A stretch of 64,000 nt of DNA from Lactuca virosa (taxonomy: Eukaryota; Streptophyta; Magnoliopsida; Asterales; Asteraceae): assembly GCA_928212115.1 (NCBI GenBank), contig CAKMRJ010000001.1:361927685-361991684 (forward strand), written 5' to 3'. Positions 23,040 through 34,966 of the stretch are shown here, in pieces; position 1 is the first letter of the stretch, and the number at the start of each line of letters is the position of its first letter. Position numbers and translations under genes: made by a program. The notes beneath the pieces were generated by a model. It was not told where the DNA came from. It saw nothing but the letters and a program-made list of their open reading frames with translations, and did no database searches.

Positions 23040-24667
23040 CTACAATGGGAGAAATTCAAGTTCGTTGATTTAAGTCCTTAATATAACATCCAATATGAAA
23101 TATTAAGGCTAGGACCGAACATAATATTTTATAACTTGGAAGAGGGATGTCGTAATCCAAGCTATAAAATATTTGAAGGTAGGTGGATGACGATTTACCA
23201 ATTTCTACCACGAAAAACGAAAAAGGAATTTTAGGTTTTAAGTGAACTGAAACTCGTAGATCCTTTGAGATTCATTGAACTATTCAATGGCATGTTTAAA
23301 TATCGATTGTGCCCTTCAAGTTTGTGACTGGGATGCCGAGGATCACAAACAAGGTGTGAATAACCATGCAAATTAACTTGGTACCCTTAACTTTATCACC
23401 TAATCGATGTGCCGGTTAACCACTCGCGCTCCACCGATCTATGATAAACATTAAGTCACCCTTTGCCACTCTTACTAGTCCAAGTTAGTGTGCCGGTTAC
23501 CCACACACGCTCCACCAACGACTTGGTAAGGTACAAAGTGCAATTTCATGGGTTAGCACCAAATTCACATTTTCCTAAGTAACTAAGATTGGGAATTTAT
23601 AAGTGTTTAGTTACTTAGTATTTATCATTATACTTTTAATGATGGGAGAATTATAGTCCTGTCCTACCCGTTCGACTAACGACCCTCCACCAGTCAAGGA
23701 AGCGGTGGGTGAGAGTGGACACCCATTAAACTGCCATCTTATAGGCAGTAACCTTATACCCCCTTATAGACCGGCTTCGTGAATGAGGCCTAATCATGAA
23801 GTTGAAAGTACCAGAAATTCCTAGAGGCATAAGACTAACTTTATTATTATACATATATAAATAAATATTAACTAATAATATTATACTAGTATAAGGGTTG
23901 AATTTTAACTTTTAAAACTTTAGGGTTTAACTTGGAATTAAAGTATTCATGGGGGGGAGACTTTACAAATTTCAAAACTTGAGGGCAAGTTTTGAACAAT
24001 TCAGAAACCTTTGGTTTCCATGACTTATGAGTTTAAAGTAGTTTTAATGGAAAAACTCTTCAAGTTCCATAACTTGAGGACAAGTTATGGAAGACTTTAA
24101 AACATTTAAAAATGAGGCTCTTCATTTTCATAACTTATGGAAATCTTTATGAGTTTTAAAATTCATAAATGAGACTTTTCACATAACTTGAGGACAAGTT
24201 ACAAAAACACATTTTATGAACTACTTTTAGATCAATTTGGATCGAAAACAGATTATCACATAATTTTTCTATTAATCTAAACTAACTCATAAGAACAAGA
24301 TAATTAAAATCATCAATCTTCAAGAAATTAGCATGAACATATAAACTAATACAAATCTTGAAATTATGACAATTATCTTTGAAATTGGATTAGCATGAAC
24401 ATTACCACATTAAAAATAGGTTTATAAGTTCAAAAACAACTTAGGGTAATGTTCCTAGTCCAATTCCAGCCAAAAAACTCGAATATATGCTGTAAGGGGC
24501 TCCAACTCGTCGAGTGCATGAACAAACTCGACGAGTTTGATGATTTTATGCTTGGACTCGTCGAGCCGCCCTATGGACTCGGCGAGTCACCTGTCAAAAC
24601 AACATACAAACTCCGATTTTCAGCCTTTTTCAGCAAGTAGCATCAAGTATAATTGAAAACAACCCAT
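23040..24667 (-). other. Leader of element F
   Basis: Long non-coding leader between the 5' LTR and gag. It contains two copies of a GTGTGCCGGTTA..CC..CGCTCCAC module (about 23409 and 23489), and two phased pairs of ACTCGNCGAGT palindromes (24505-24536 and 24556-24587). Several lines around 23950-24200 are variants of a 'cataacttgaggacaagttatg' word. Confidence 0.6.
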
Positions 24668-24680
24668 GGCTCTGATACCA
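24668..24680 (-). other. Primer binding site of element F
   Basis: The complement of TGGTATCAGAGCC lies 1 base inside the right LTR, pairing with initiator tRNA-Met. Confidence 0.85.
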
Positions 24681-25342
24681 CTGATGGGTTTTGGTATAAT
24701 ACAACATCCTATGATGCACATACAACCCTAAATACCTTGGATCAATGTTTTCACTAATTATACATGCAAAGGTGTTTCAAGGTATTAGGCCTATAACTAG
24801 CATGCAAAGATGTAAACTACACAAGATGCTAGTTAGTGTAACATACCTTTTATGCGGCTGGAAGTCTTGATGTATTTGATGTTGCTTGAAAGACTTTGGC
24901 CTTTAAGAACTTAGTGCCCCAAGTGTTCCACCTCATATTTCCTTAAGAACTAGAAGCACACGTTTTTGGTCATGAATCATGTATTTATATTTGTGGTATT
25001 TCAAGGGTCATGGGTATAACCCAAATCCATATGTAACATCCCAATTTTCAAGTCCAAAAATTTCTTTTTAATTAACTGTCTCATAAAAACATTCATAAGA
25101 AAATACTGTGGAAACACATCATCTCATAAAACAATGTATCATGTCTGAAAACCCAAGTCATAAAATAATAACATATCAGAGTACAATCCCAGAAAACTCC
25201 ATGCGGAAATCATGTGTGTGTGTGATGCGATGCTACGCCGCCGGCTCCTTCCCCTTAGACGAAGAGGTACCTGAAACCAAAACCGAAACCGTAAGCACAA
25301 AGCTTAGTGAGTTCCCCCATCATACCACATACCATACAATAT

Positions 25343-25506
25343 CATCAGTATCTTTCAACCGGTAATCATCGTCGATATCTTTCAACCGGTAATCATCGTC
25401 GGTATCTTTCAACCGGTAATCATCATCAGTATCTTTCAACCGGTAATCATCATTGGTATCTTTCAACCGGTAATCATCATCGGTATCTTTCAACCAGTAA
25501 CTGGGA
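25343..25506. repeat. 27-bp tandem array in solo LTR G
   Basis: Six units of about 27 bp with core TATCTTTCAACCGGTAATCA recur at exact 27-base spacing (for example 25349, 25376, 25403). It creates spurious ORFs on both strands because the unit is a multiple of three. Confidence 0.9.
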
Positions 25507-25961
25507 ACTATTCCACCCCCTACCACTAGCATACAACAACAAGATATAAACATACAGTCAGGCATATCCGGGTACTGACCTACCCTTCGGTCCTAAGGAT
25601 CGCTGTCAGGGAAACTAATCCCTATTATACACGTAGCATATCATACAGATAAAACTCATGACCAAAGCACATAACCAGATCAAGTTAACTATCACAAAGA
25701 CAATCATCTTTTAAATATCCCTCTTTGATGGGCCGACATTGTGGCCTTAGACCCACCCCTACTAGAAGGTAACTCACCTCATACGAGTAGCTGCTGATAA
25801 TCTGTGCGGGAAATCTCTATCTGCTGCTGCTCCGGAAATCCTCCGGCTATAATCCCCATAAAATACTTAATCAGAGTCTGAAATCTATTCTTAGAGTAAA
25901 ATGACCATTTTACCCCTGACCAAGTCCAAGTCAAAGTCAAAGTCAACTTCCAGTTGACCCG

Positions 25962-27103
25962 ACTCACCGAGTTGGGCAGCCAACTCGTCGAGTCCCTATC
26001 TCTTCAACTGTCCTCATCCACGTTTCTACTCGTCGATTTTAGTGACGACTCGACGAGTTCCTCTTAGATATGAACATCGAATGAACCTTCATCTAACTCG
26101 CCGAGTTGTATGAACACTCGTCGAGTTCACCTTCATCAGATGAACAAGTTCTGACCTTGACTCGCCGAGTTGTATGAACAACTCGTCGAGTTCATCTTCA
26201 ATCATAAGGAGATTTTCTTGGACTCGTCGAGTCTGTTCTAGCACTCGTCGAGTCCCATGAACTCCAGCTCTAAAACTATGTCCAATGCGTTGGGTCACTC
26301 TTTCTGTCCTGCTACAACCCTTCTAACACCCAACTGAGTTCTTTGACCCTCAACATATATGGGACTCAAAGCCTTGGACTCGTCGAGTCCGAAGAACAGA
26401 CTCGCCGAGTCGATAGCGTCCACACCCTAAATCCTCGATATCTGATGTACAACACTTGTCCAAATGATAGATCCAAGCCCCTAAGCTCGATCTAGCACGT
26501 AAAGTTATGAACTTAACGTGCATGCATGGGACTTTTGAGCTAAAAAGGCTCTAAAATGGCTCTTTTGTTGCATGGGGCCTTCCTTGGGTGCAAAAGGAAC
26601 CCAAATCTGCCTTGTGACTCTCCCCAAGTGCTAGATCCGAAGTCTTGACCCCCAACCATGTTTGCAAATCATGGTTGGTCACCTCATATGGCTTAAAATC
26701 CCTAAATCCACCCCAAAAAGGGGTCTAAGAAACAAGAAAGCAAGGTACATACTTTATACCTTTCAAAGAATGCAAATGATGAACCAAACTCGAATCCTTC
26801 AGTCTCCTCTTGATCCTTCTATGCTCTTCCTCCTTCCTTGAGGTCAAAACCCACAAAAATCACTCAAAAGCCTTAGATCTTGCACCAAAACACTTAGGGT
26901 TTGCTATGGAGGGTTTCTGGGAGCATAAAGGGGCGATGGAGGTTGTATAAGGTTGTTTAAATAGGGTGCAAACCCTCAGATTAGGGTTTTGTCCAGTCAG
27001 AGCCCACTCGTCGAGTCCGGGACCCGACTCGACGAGTCCATCACTTAAATCCCGCGTCTCATCCCGCTTCTACTCGGCGAGTTGGTCCTTCAACTCGCCG
27101 AGT
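25962..27103. repeat. Paired ACTCGNCGAGT palindromes in LTR G
   Basis: Eight pairs of an 11-bp near-palindrome start at about 25962, 26028, 26098, 26161, 26223, 26376, 27005 and 27072. Within each pair the spacer is 9-11 bases, most often exactly 10. The same pairs occur in F's leader. Confidence 0.85.
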
Positions 27104-27539
27104 CCAAGGCCAAAAATGCAAAATTACTTAAATAAAATACATACCAGGAACCAAGTGCTACACCATACTCATGGGTTTTATGATCCATGGTTCATGTGGC
27201 CCAACAATTTATCTATCCATACATAAACTTGGTCCAACATGGATCATACGCCCAACACATATAAATATAACTAATTACCATAATTAGCCCCCATAGATTT
27301 AATTAGTCTCTTTTGATCACTAAATTAATGCAGATTAATTATAGATCAATACTAATTAAAACATATGATTTCATATTAATATATTAGAAGTTATAGTATA
27401 TTAACAAATCATATATAACATTCTCTCAAGAGTCCATCCTAACAAATTGTCCTGGTGTTATGCAACCCAAATGGACCATGCTACTCTCGGGTCGAGTACA
27501 TACCAATAATAGTTATGGGCTTAGACATCTAATCCAACA

Positions 27540-28595
27540 GTAAGTGCCATTAGGGAGTCCAGATCTGGGATTTGAGGTAATGTCTTAACTGATTAAGACC
27601 AAGTGAGTAAAAAGAGTGAATATGGGGAGTACCTTGAGTGTAATTTATGTACGCCCCACGTACTGCCCCAGTGTCCCCGATGGCCAATCTGGATTATTAG
27701 TACGCTGAGCGTACCAAGGGAGGTACGCCCCGTATAACCTCATTGTGGACTTTTGGGCTAAGTCTCATTTTCGGCCATGAGTGTTGGGCCTGGAGTTTGG
27801 GCTTTTTGCAATAGAGTTTCGGACCAGAGGAATTCATATATGTGCTTTGGGCCCTTGGGTTGGGCTTGCCATTAGATTTCAGAATTGGGCCTCGGGAGAG
27901 CCCATTTAATATTTGGCCTTGGTGGGCCCAATGGGTTTTGGATTGTTGATGGGTCGGTTAGTGGACTACCTTTAGACCTAATGATTGAGAGTTTGGACTT
28001 AGCTCCTAATTGGGATAATTGAGGGTTTGGCACAGAGTTAGTGGCCGGAGCATAGCAGTAGCGTTTATAGGGGCTGTTCATCAGCTGAGGTGAGTATTCT
28101 CACTATAATTTAACTAAACTGGTATCTATGTGTGACCAGAGGGTCGTATGTGTTTATTTGAGTACCGTGATATTACTGCATTATGTCTGTGTGATTTATG
28201 CTATGTGTTATTCTAAGTTTATAGAGTTAGGACCGGAGGGTCCATCAGAGTTGTGGGACTGGAGGGTCCCAACGAGACACATTGACTGGAGAGTCTAACA
28301 GAGTTATAGCCTTGAGTGGCTAATGAGTTGTATGTGGTATTTTGGGAAACTCACTAAGCTTCGTGCTTACCGTGTTATGTGTTATGTGTTTCAGGTTTTT
28401 CTCAGGATCGCGGGAAGGAACCGGCTTGATTGTACACACCAGAGAAAGAGTTATGTTTTTAGGATCCTGGATTATTAATCAAACAATTATGTAGATGCGT
28501 TTTGTTAATTAAATAAAATGAGATTTTGAGAAATGTGTTATGAGAATTATATGATTTTAAAATGAAAAATTTGTTTTGAAATTTACGGTGTTACA
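27540..28595 (+). mobile_element. Left LTR of element D, second fragment
   Basis: Aligns with 59571-60651 and ends GTGTTACA at 28595, just before D's primer site. The first five bases are the right GTAAG duplication of F. It has one copy of the 'ttaggaccggagggtcc' hairpin where the right LTR has three. Confidence 0.88.
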
Positions 28596-28598
28596 TGT

Positions 28599-28610
28599 TG
28601 GTATCAGAGC
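28599..28610 (+). other. Primer binding site of element D
   Basis: TGGTATCAGAGC begins 3 bases after the left LTR; it matches initiator tRNA-Met and sets D on the plus strand. Confidence 0.88.
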
Positions 28611-31600
28611 CTTGGTTTGAGGGATTCAGATGCACCTTGGAGTATATCTGGACTCAAACTGAGGATTTGAAAAAAAAAATTCAAAAGAAATGATTTTTCT
28701 ACAACGAGCAAGAGTTTCTAAGAGAAAAACGAGAAGGAGCAGTGTGTACAATCAGCCAGAGCCCGAACGGTGATTTCCCAAAATGCCCTTACTTATTTGT
28801 GTTATGAGTTATTATTGAGATATTGGTAATGCATGCTAGAGGATAGGCTAGGTATTTTATATCTTAGGGCTAGAGTTGCCTGATTTGTGATGCCTTAGCC
28901 ATGGAATTTTGCTATCTGTGATGTGCTTTGAGTATGTGTTGAGTAAGACTATCCAACATGAATCTTTTAGAGAGAACTTTGAGTAGTGGAGTAATCTAGG
29001 AGAGACACCTAGATGATCATTTGAGGAGCCTACTGAGAGAGTAGTTAGATACCCGCAAGGGGTAGAGTTGCTCGAGTTTGGTGATACCTTTTGAGTGTGG
29101 GTAGAGCAAGTGGAGTTGTAACCTAGAGTGGTTTTACGTGTTGGTAGAGATTATTCGATGCCCAAATGCTGCTTGCTTCATGCTTTGTGGAACTCTTCAT
29201 GATGGGAGTCAGCTACTAAGTGAATATGATAATATTCAGGAGGTAGATAGCTGACATCATAAGGAGTTCTTCAGCAGCTGATGGCAGTGCAGTGAGGAAA
29301 CCTAGGAAGAGCCTAGGGAGTGACCTTAGTCAGATGAGTACACTGATAGAGGAGAGTATTCGCTAGGAAGCGACCATGTATATCGGGATTGTTGATCGAG
29401 AAGGTGGAGCAACTACTTAGTAAATCTGGGACAATCCGTGTGGAAAGTATGGGTAGATGTGGCAGGTAGTATGGGCTCGTACTACTGAAAGCAGAGGACC
29501 CGTACTCGAAACAGGGAGAATACCAGAGGTTCTAAGTAGCAGATTGAGAGGAGATAACATGGTTCAGGTACCATGATTCATAGCAGATTGAGAGGTGATC
29601 ACATGGTTTGAGTACCATGATTCGTGGCTGTTAGTGCTTCTGGTTTTACAAGTTGTCCCGTGGTGGTTGATTAGACTGAGATCAGATGATAGAGTGTGGG
29701 GCCAGAGGGCCATGTCGTGCAAGTTTTAATGGAGTATAGCTTGAGAGGGAAACCGAGTTAGTTTCCGAGAGATTTTATTGGCGAAATGCCAGTTGGAGTC
29801 GCAAGGCTCAGGGATGAGTAGAGATGATGTTTATTGGAGGGTCGAGGTCTGAGTCGATCCATCGGCTAATGGATGAGACGTCACCTTCTGTAGCAAGAGT
29901 GTGCTGTCCCCGTTTCCTGGGAGAAACAAAAGGGATAACGAGTTTACAGTTTCAGAGTTTGGAGGTAACCCCGTGGGGGTAGCATATGGTGGTGACCTTC
30001 TCACCAGAGTATTTGGGTAGTATGCCCGCTGTGAGGTATTTCTTTTACTATGAAGTCATTAGTGGGGACTGAGATGGAAGAGACCCAGGAAGGTGCCTTT
30101 ATGAGTGTGGCATGCTTTTAGCAGCAGTTCCAGGTGGTTAAGAGGAGTATATCGGGGCGGAGGCCCTCGTTGTCTATGTTGTGTATCGACTGTGAGAGTG
30201 AGGTCTCTTATTTTTATGATGATTCCCGCTTTGGGAGGATTCTAAGATTTTTCTGAATTACGGGATATTTGGATTCACTTGGTTTTCATCGGGAAGATCA
30301 TTGAGTGTTTATGTGATACGTTCCAAGAGTCAAGTGTGATGTGCCTGGTGAAACAGTCTATGGAGTAGATCGTTGGTATGCCGATTAGTGATGGTTCGAA
30401 CACTGAGTGGGGGAGAACTGAGTATTCTATTGAGAGGATCAACGATCCATTCAAGTGCGGTTAGAGAACTGATTATGGAGATCTGCGGTGTAGGCACATG
30501 AAACCTGAGATATTGGTGGATGCGGCGAGGTGCGAGGCGGGATGATGTATGAGTATGAGCTTAAGGCAGGATGAGTGAATCAACGGCAGGTGGCCGTTGG
30601 TCAGAGGATTTTTTATGGCTAGAGATTTTTCGGGTTTGCAAATGTTGAGTTCGAGGCGGTTGGGTCGCTGAGTTCAGGGTGCAATAGCTGAGATTTGCGG
30701 GTATAGGTATAGATTGTGATCTATACTCCAGAAGGGGCAGCAGTTGAATTGTCAACCAGTTTCAGAGTCGGTATGAGTAGTTCGTATGGGCGGTGATCAT
30801 TAGAGGGTGGAGCTTCGGATTTTCATCAACGTGTATTCATTTGTTGACGATTCCTCCGTGTTTCAATTGGGAGATGGGAGTATTTCGAGGTTTCGAGTTG
30901 TGTAGGTGGAAGATCAATGGTTAAGGCAAGACCGCGTGAGACGCTGTAATGGTGTACCGAGGTACCCGAGTATGATGTCCTAATTTTTGGTCATGTTAGG
31001 ACTCAAGTTGTGAGATGGCGTGTGGAGTACCGAGTGATTTTGTTCCAATGGGAACCCATCAGTTCATTGTCGCCGGAGTGAGACTGTCTAAGGGTGTATT
31101 TGTGCTGAGACTTGTGCCTTTCATGCAAGAACTTACATCAGAAGTGGTGGTGCATAAGCTGGGTGGGTGTAATCACCAATCTATGTTGAGCTGCAGAGCA
31201 TGAGTTGGTGAACTTAGTGTGGTGATGAATTGACGATGAGAATATGGGGGATAAGAGAGAAAGTGATCCGGGTGGGGAGTATTCGCTTGGGATTATCAGG
31301 AGAAACCATGGAGTGAGCCCATGGTGAGTCAGCGAGCAAGAGAGAGTGTTGTAATACTACGGGGAGCCGTAGCATCCATGAGTCAGTGGGAGAGAGTGTC
31401 GTGATACTACGGGGAGCTGTAGTATTCACTAGATAGCGGGAGAGTGCTGTGATATTGCAGGGAGCCGTGGTATTAACTAGTCAGCTAGAGATTGTCGTGA
31501 TACTACGGGGAGCCGTAGTATTCACTGGTTAGAGAGAGAGTGTCGTGATACTTCGGGGAGCCGTAGTATTCACTGGTTAGAGATAGAGAGAGTGTGTTGT

Positions 31601-32489
31601 GATACTGCGGGGAGCCGTAGCGTTCATGAGTCAGTGAGAGAGAGTCACAAGTTTGCGGGGATCCGTAGCATTCATGAGTCAGTAAAGGAGCATCTTAAAA
31701 CTACGAGGGAGACCGTAGCTCTCAGTAGTCGACAAGGGTGAATACTATTCAGCGGAGAGCTGTAGTATTCACTAGTCAGAGTATGTCACAGAGGAGTTCT
31801 TAGGCTTGGGTAGCCTTACCACTTGAGTCTTCGGGAGCTTGGTTGCTGAACCAGGGGCGAGATGGGGGTCTCCATGTCGGTTGGAAATCATTGTATCCCT
31901 GGGATGTGGAGGGATTATCGTAATCGGAAGGAATTGAAGAGATGGTGTGTGCATAAATCCACGAATTTTGGGTCATGAGTTGAGTACCAGATTGGCAATG
32001 AGTGGTTCCAATTCTGCTGTTGAATCAGACTCTCGAGCTCGAGTCTGGATCCATTCGTGTATTGAAAAGGCGAGATGAGGCTTCAGATTCGTGGATCGAT
32101 TTTATTTTGATGGGCGTACTGACCTCCATCTGATATCTTAGGTCGGAGTGGGTCAGTTTCGTTGGTATGAGAAGTACCGCGAGATGCAGGGAACCAGTAG
32201 GTGGTAGACGGCAGTGGTCGGAAGTGAGACAATTTCAGGTGGGGTTGTAGTATTCGCTTGGGCTAAAGCAAACTTCGTGACTTGTGTGTCACTATGAGCC
32301 GAGATAGTTATTGAGAGGTGAAATCCGGTAAGTCATTTTATTGGGCGTGCAGTGGGTAACCTTTGGAGGTTCAACTTTTTGGTTGGAGTCGACCTGGTGC
32401 TCAGTGTTGGAAGGAACAAATGAGAGAAGTTGGGGCTTATGTTTAAGAGTATCAGAGGATCGTTTTGAGCTGACTTGACCGTTTTCTTG
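28611..32489 (+). mobile_element. Element D interior, non-coding
   Basis: No gag, protease, RT, RNase H or integrase motif is visible in any frame across 3.9 kb; ORFs are all under 80 codons. G-rich plus strand with duplicated modules, such as an 'acatggtt.gagtaccatgattc' pair (29565-29625), and a tandem hairpin array (31340-31785). With ~1.9-kb LTRs this fits a LARD-like non-autonomous gypsy element. Sirevirus C interrupts it at 32494. Confidence 0.65.
31340..31785. repeat. ~48-50-bp tandem array with conserved hairpin core
   Basis: Nine diverged units recur about every 47-54 bp with the core CTACGGGGAGCCGTAG, a 6-bp inverted repeat around GGAG. The best cores are at about 31357-31373, 31503-31517 and 31604-31620. 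Between cores lie 'tattcact.gt.agagagagtgtcgtgata' variants. Confidence 0.8.
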
Positions 32490-32494
32490 TGCCT

Positions 32495-33166
32495 TGTTGA
32501 GAGAAAAACTTGGAGACACTTGAACAAAAGTTAGAACAAGTATAATGCGGAATAGTTAATCTCAAAGGATCTAAAAGCTCAACAATAATATAGTTAGATA
32601 GTTAGAGGGTTAGTTGCGGAAATGTAAAGGAATGGAAATGACAACAATTGTTATATCAAGAAGACACTTAAGCTGATTCATAACAAGGAATGCATTCACT
32701 CCAAGTTAATAAGGAAGATCAAGCTTAGTGATTAAGTCTTAAAGACTTGCTCCGAAGAGGGATTATGATCAGCAGAGTTATGATAAGATTTAAGTAAGAA
32801 GAGATGAGTGAAGAAAGATAGAGAGATAACTTCAGAATGTGTATTCAGATAGAATTCATAAGTTATCGGTTCTTTTTTTTTATTATCTCTATGTATACAA
32901 AGAGAGTAAGTCTCTATTTATAGAGACTTAGAAACTACACTAGATTACAACTCTATAAGCAGCCGTGCAAGGCATACTGGATAATAGAGTGTATTACATA
33001 AAAGACAAATAAAGTAATCTAGCTAAGTTGACTGCGGTAGCTGACTCCGGTTGCTGATGAACAAGATTGACTCCGGGTGCTGAAGCGGTTGCGGTAGAAA
33101 GATGGTTGCGGTAGCTGAGATGGTTGCGGTAGCTGAGTTCAAGAGGGTCACTTTTATGATTCAACA
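32495..33166 (-). repeat. 3' LTR of element C, first copy
   Basis: This 672-bp LTR has TG...CA ends and pairs with 57622-58294. It includes a TATAAATA complement (32915-32922) inside a perfect 10-bp inverted repeat (32907-32930), and an 18-bp tandem repeat (GATGGTTGCGGTAGCTGA) near 33103-33138. Confidence 0.94.
32907..32930 (-). promoter_or_regulatory. TATA box in a perfect hairpin, Sirevirus C LTR
   Basis: Arms TAAGTCTCTA and TAGAGACTTA flank TTTA; read on the minus strand the centre is TATAAATA. It is repeated at 45640-45663 and 58035-58058. The last lies in the 5' LTR and would be the working promoter. Confidence 0.65.
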
Positions 33167-33177
33167 ATTTCCCCCTA
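33167..33177 (-). other. Polypurine tract of element C, first copy
   Basis: The minus strand reads AGGGGGAAAT directly before the 3' LTR, as in element A. Confidence 0.85.
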
Positions 33178-33337
33178 AGTGACCTCTTTAACTCCGGTTC
33201 AGCTATCAAGTTTGAGGAACTTGATCAAAATCCACCAGAACTTCCTGACGTTTTCCAACCATGTGATTCTTCTTGTGGTCTCGAACTTGACTTCTGCGGT
33301 AGTATGCTTCGATCTTTCAATTGCAGTCCGGCAGATG

Positions 33338-34180
33338 TCAAGTTGTTTCTTGGTCAGGCGGTGCATGGCAGTCATAGGAATGAAATATTTGAACGTTGTC
33401 AGTCTTCCTTTTGAATATGACTCCAAGTTCAGGGTAGTTTGTTGCGCCTAGAGATCTTTCTTGGAAGCCTTCGGTAGGCATTGGCACAGGTTCAAAAGGT
33501 GGGAGATCAAACTTCTTGAGGATGGTGGGGTAGATATCCGCATCTATCTTGGCAAAGTCACAGACCGTATCCCTGAGAAAAGAGTTGGCTTTTTCAAGCG
33601 CTATCTGCATTTTAGGGTGCTTTTCTGACTTGTTTTGGAACACCCTGGCAATAAGGAAGATTTCTTCCGGATTAATACAAGGAAAGTCTGCCTGGGTGCG
33701 GATGTAGTCATGCTCCCTTCTGGTGAGGGTATACTGGATGTAGTCAGCCTTCATAAATTTCCTGACTTTGTAGTTCTTGACTGCGGATGGTCTGTCGTTA
33801 GACCATATGTTTTCAATGGAGGAGGCATGTTTAGCGTGAAAAAGACTAAGTCTCTCAAACTCCATTGGCAGTCTCTTGTGATCTGGAAGGCTTTGGTCAA
33901 ACTTCTCAAATAGAGTGAAGTACTTGGCATTTGGAGAAATTGGTATATCCCAGTATCCATCAGCAGGGGGTTCAGCATAAGTGAGGTGCGGTCTGTAATC
34001 TTCGTCTAGGAGCCTGCGGTGCGGATTGATCCAAGAATTGATCAAGGACTCATCCATCATGGTGTCAAACCCGCATTCTCTCCAAATTAACTCTGCCAGC
34101 TTGGCTGCTTTCCAATCATGCTTCCTTTGAGCGGTGGCAGGGGAGTCTGTGGTGCTTGGAGAAGACATGTTTTCAGCCAA
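33338..34180 (-). pseudogene. Third ORF C-terminal domain, longest open piece (first copy)
   Basis: This 280-codon open piece covers the end of the third ORF, with words LAELIWRECGF, SWINPHRRL, YIQYTLTRR and GFQERSLGATNYPELGVIFKRK. It is about 75% alike by eye to 3992-4849 of A. The final 75 codons are in another frame (33199-33426) because of an extra A near 33393. I recognise no family. Confidence 0.75.
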
Positions 34181-34480
34181 GTTCTTGAAGTGTAAGGAGA
34201 TGGAGTATGTTGAGATGGTTGCGGTGGTGTGAGAATTTTTTCAGTGATGATGGGGGGACTCTGATGAATAGAAGTATCAGAGTGATGGACTTCTTGTTCT
34301 TCATCACTTCCCCCTCTTGAGGGATGCAACCCTGGTGCTTCCTCAAGCCATTGCTTAAGTCCATCCACCTTGTTGAAGACGTCTTGGAACTGAGCTTTGA
34401 GAGCTTCTGTCAAATGTTGGTTGTTTGGAGTGGAGGAGCTGAAGAGCAACTTGTGGATTTCTTTGGTGAGCTGGAGGATC

Positions 34481-34876
34481 TCAGGGCCATGGAAGGGATT
34501 TCTGCAGTCTGTTGATGGTTGCTTGAAGAACAGAGATAGTGGACTCATAAGTAGTATGAGTCTCATCTATCAATTTCTGAGACTGAGAAGCTTGATCCGC
34601 GATGGCCGCTTGAAGATCCGTTTTGATTGCGGTCACCTCAGTGATAAGGCGTTCCGCTGCAGCCATGAAGTCCTTGTGGTCAGCCTTGCGGTTATTGTCA
34701 AGGGACCGGATCCCCATCTCTACTTTGAGAGAGATTCGTTCAGCAGCCATGCGTTCCCTTGTTTCCAGACACTCTATTCTTTCAATCAGTGACTGCGGTC
34801 CTGGAGTGTCTCCAGGTTGCGGTTGAGTAGGCTGGACCGCAGCCAAGATCTGATCGATTTTGGCTTGAAGGCTCAT
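34481..34876 (-). pseudogene. Third ORF coiled-coil segment (first copy)
   Basis: Heptad-rich segment starting MSLQAKIDQILAAVQ, with IERIECLETRERMAAERISL and TEVTAIKTDLQAAI. It probably mediates oligomerisation (inference). A deletion near 34490 shifts the frame into 34087-34566, where the QFQDVFNKVDGLKQWLEEAP motif is read. Confidence 0.75.
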
Positions 34877-34966
34877 GAACTCCTTCCGGGTGACAACATT
34901 CTTCTTCTTTTTCTTCTTCTCTTTAGGCTTGGAAGTCGAATGTTGAGAACCCCTGGACTCCTCTTC

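Larger units (their letters stand above)
25032..27162 (-). mobile_element. Element G: solo gypsy-type LTR
   Basis: This 2,131-bp segment starts TGTAACATCC and ends GTGCTACA, flanked by CCATA duplications (25027-25031, 27163-27167). It has no interior, primer site or coding domain, so it is a single LTR left by LTR-LTR recombination. The GGGATGTTACA end on the minus strand suggests gypsy-type minus orientation. It carries a 27-bp tandem array and eight pairs of ACTCGNCGAGT-like palindromes. Short ORFs with Thr-Arg-Arg-Val words are translations of the palindromes. Confidence 0.92.
1170..27539 (-). mobile_element. Element F: degenerate Ty1-copia retrotransposon hosting A, B and G
   Basis: F starts TGATGGG and ends CCAACA, and is flanked by a 5-bp duplication GTAAG (1165-1169 and 27540-27544). 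Both LTRs can be read (1170-1966 and 24682-27539, the latter split by solo LTR G). A primer site complementary to initiator tRNA-Met abuts the right LTR and a purine tract abuts the left one, so F reads on the minus strand. The only recognisable coding part is a broken copia gag near 22336-23039. Protease, integrase, RT and RNase H motifs are not recognisable, so F is either a gag-only non-autonomous form or very decayed. The first ~200 bp of the two LTRs differ at roughly 3-4% of positions, more than in A or B, which fits F being older. Confidence 0.88.
24682..27539 (-). repeat. 5' LTR of element F, split by solo LTR G
   Basis: The two pieces 24682-25031 and 27168-27539 (plus one CCATA copy) align with 1170-1966. 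A ~73-bp internal deletion is present relative to the left LTR. Confidence 0.88.

Noticed and set aside
25307..25565. 80- and 81-codon repetitive ORFs on opposite strands
   Set aside because: Both are produced by the 27-bp tandem array; a unit divisible by three keeps frames open.
31340..31785. CRISPR-like regular spacing
   Set aside because: Units are diverged along their whole length in a plant retroelement; no unique spacers and no cas genes.
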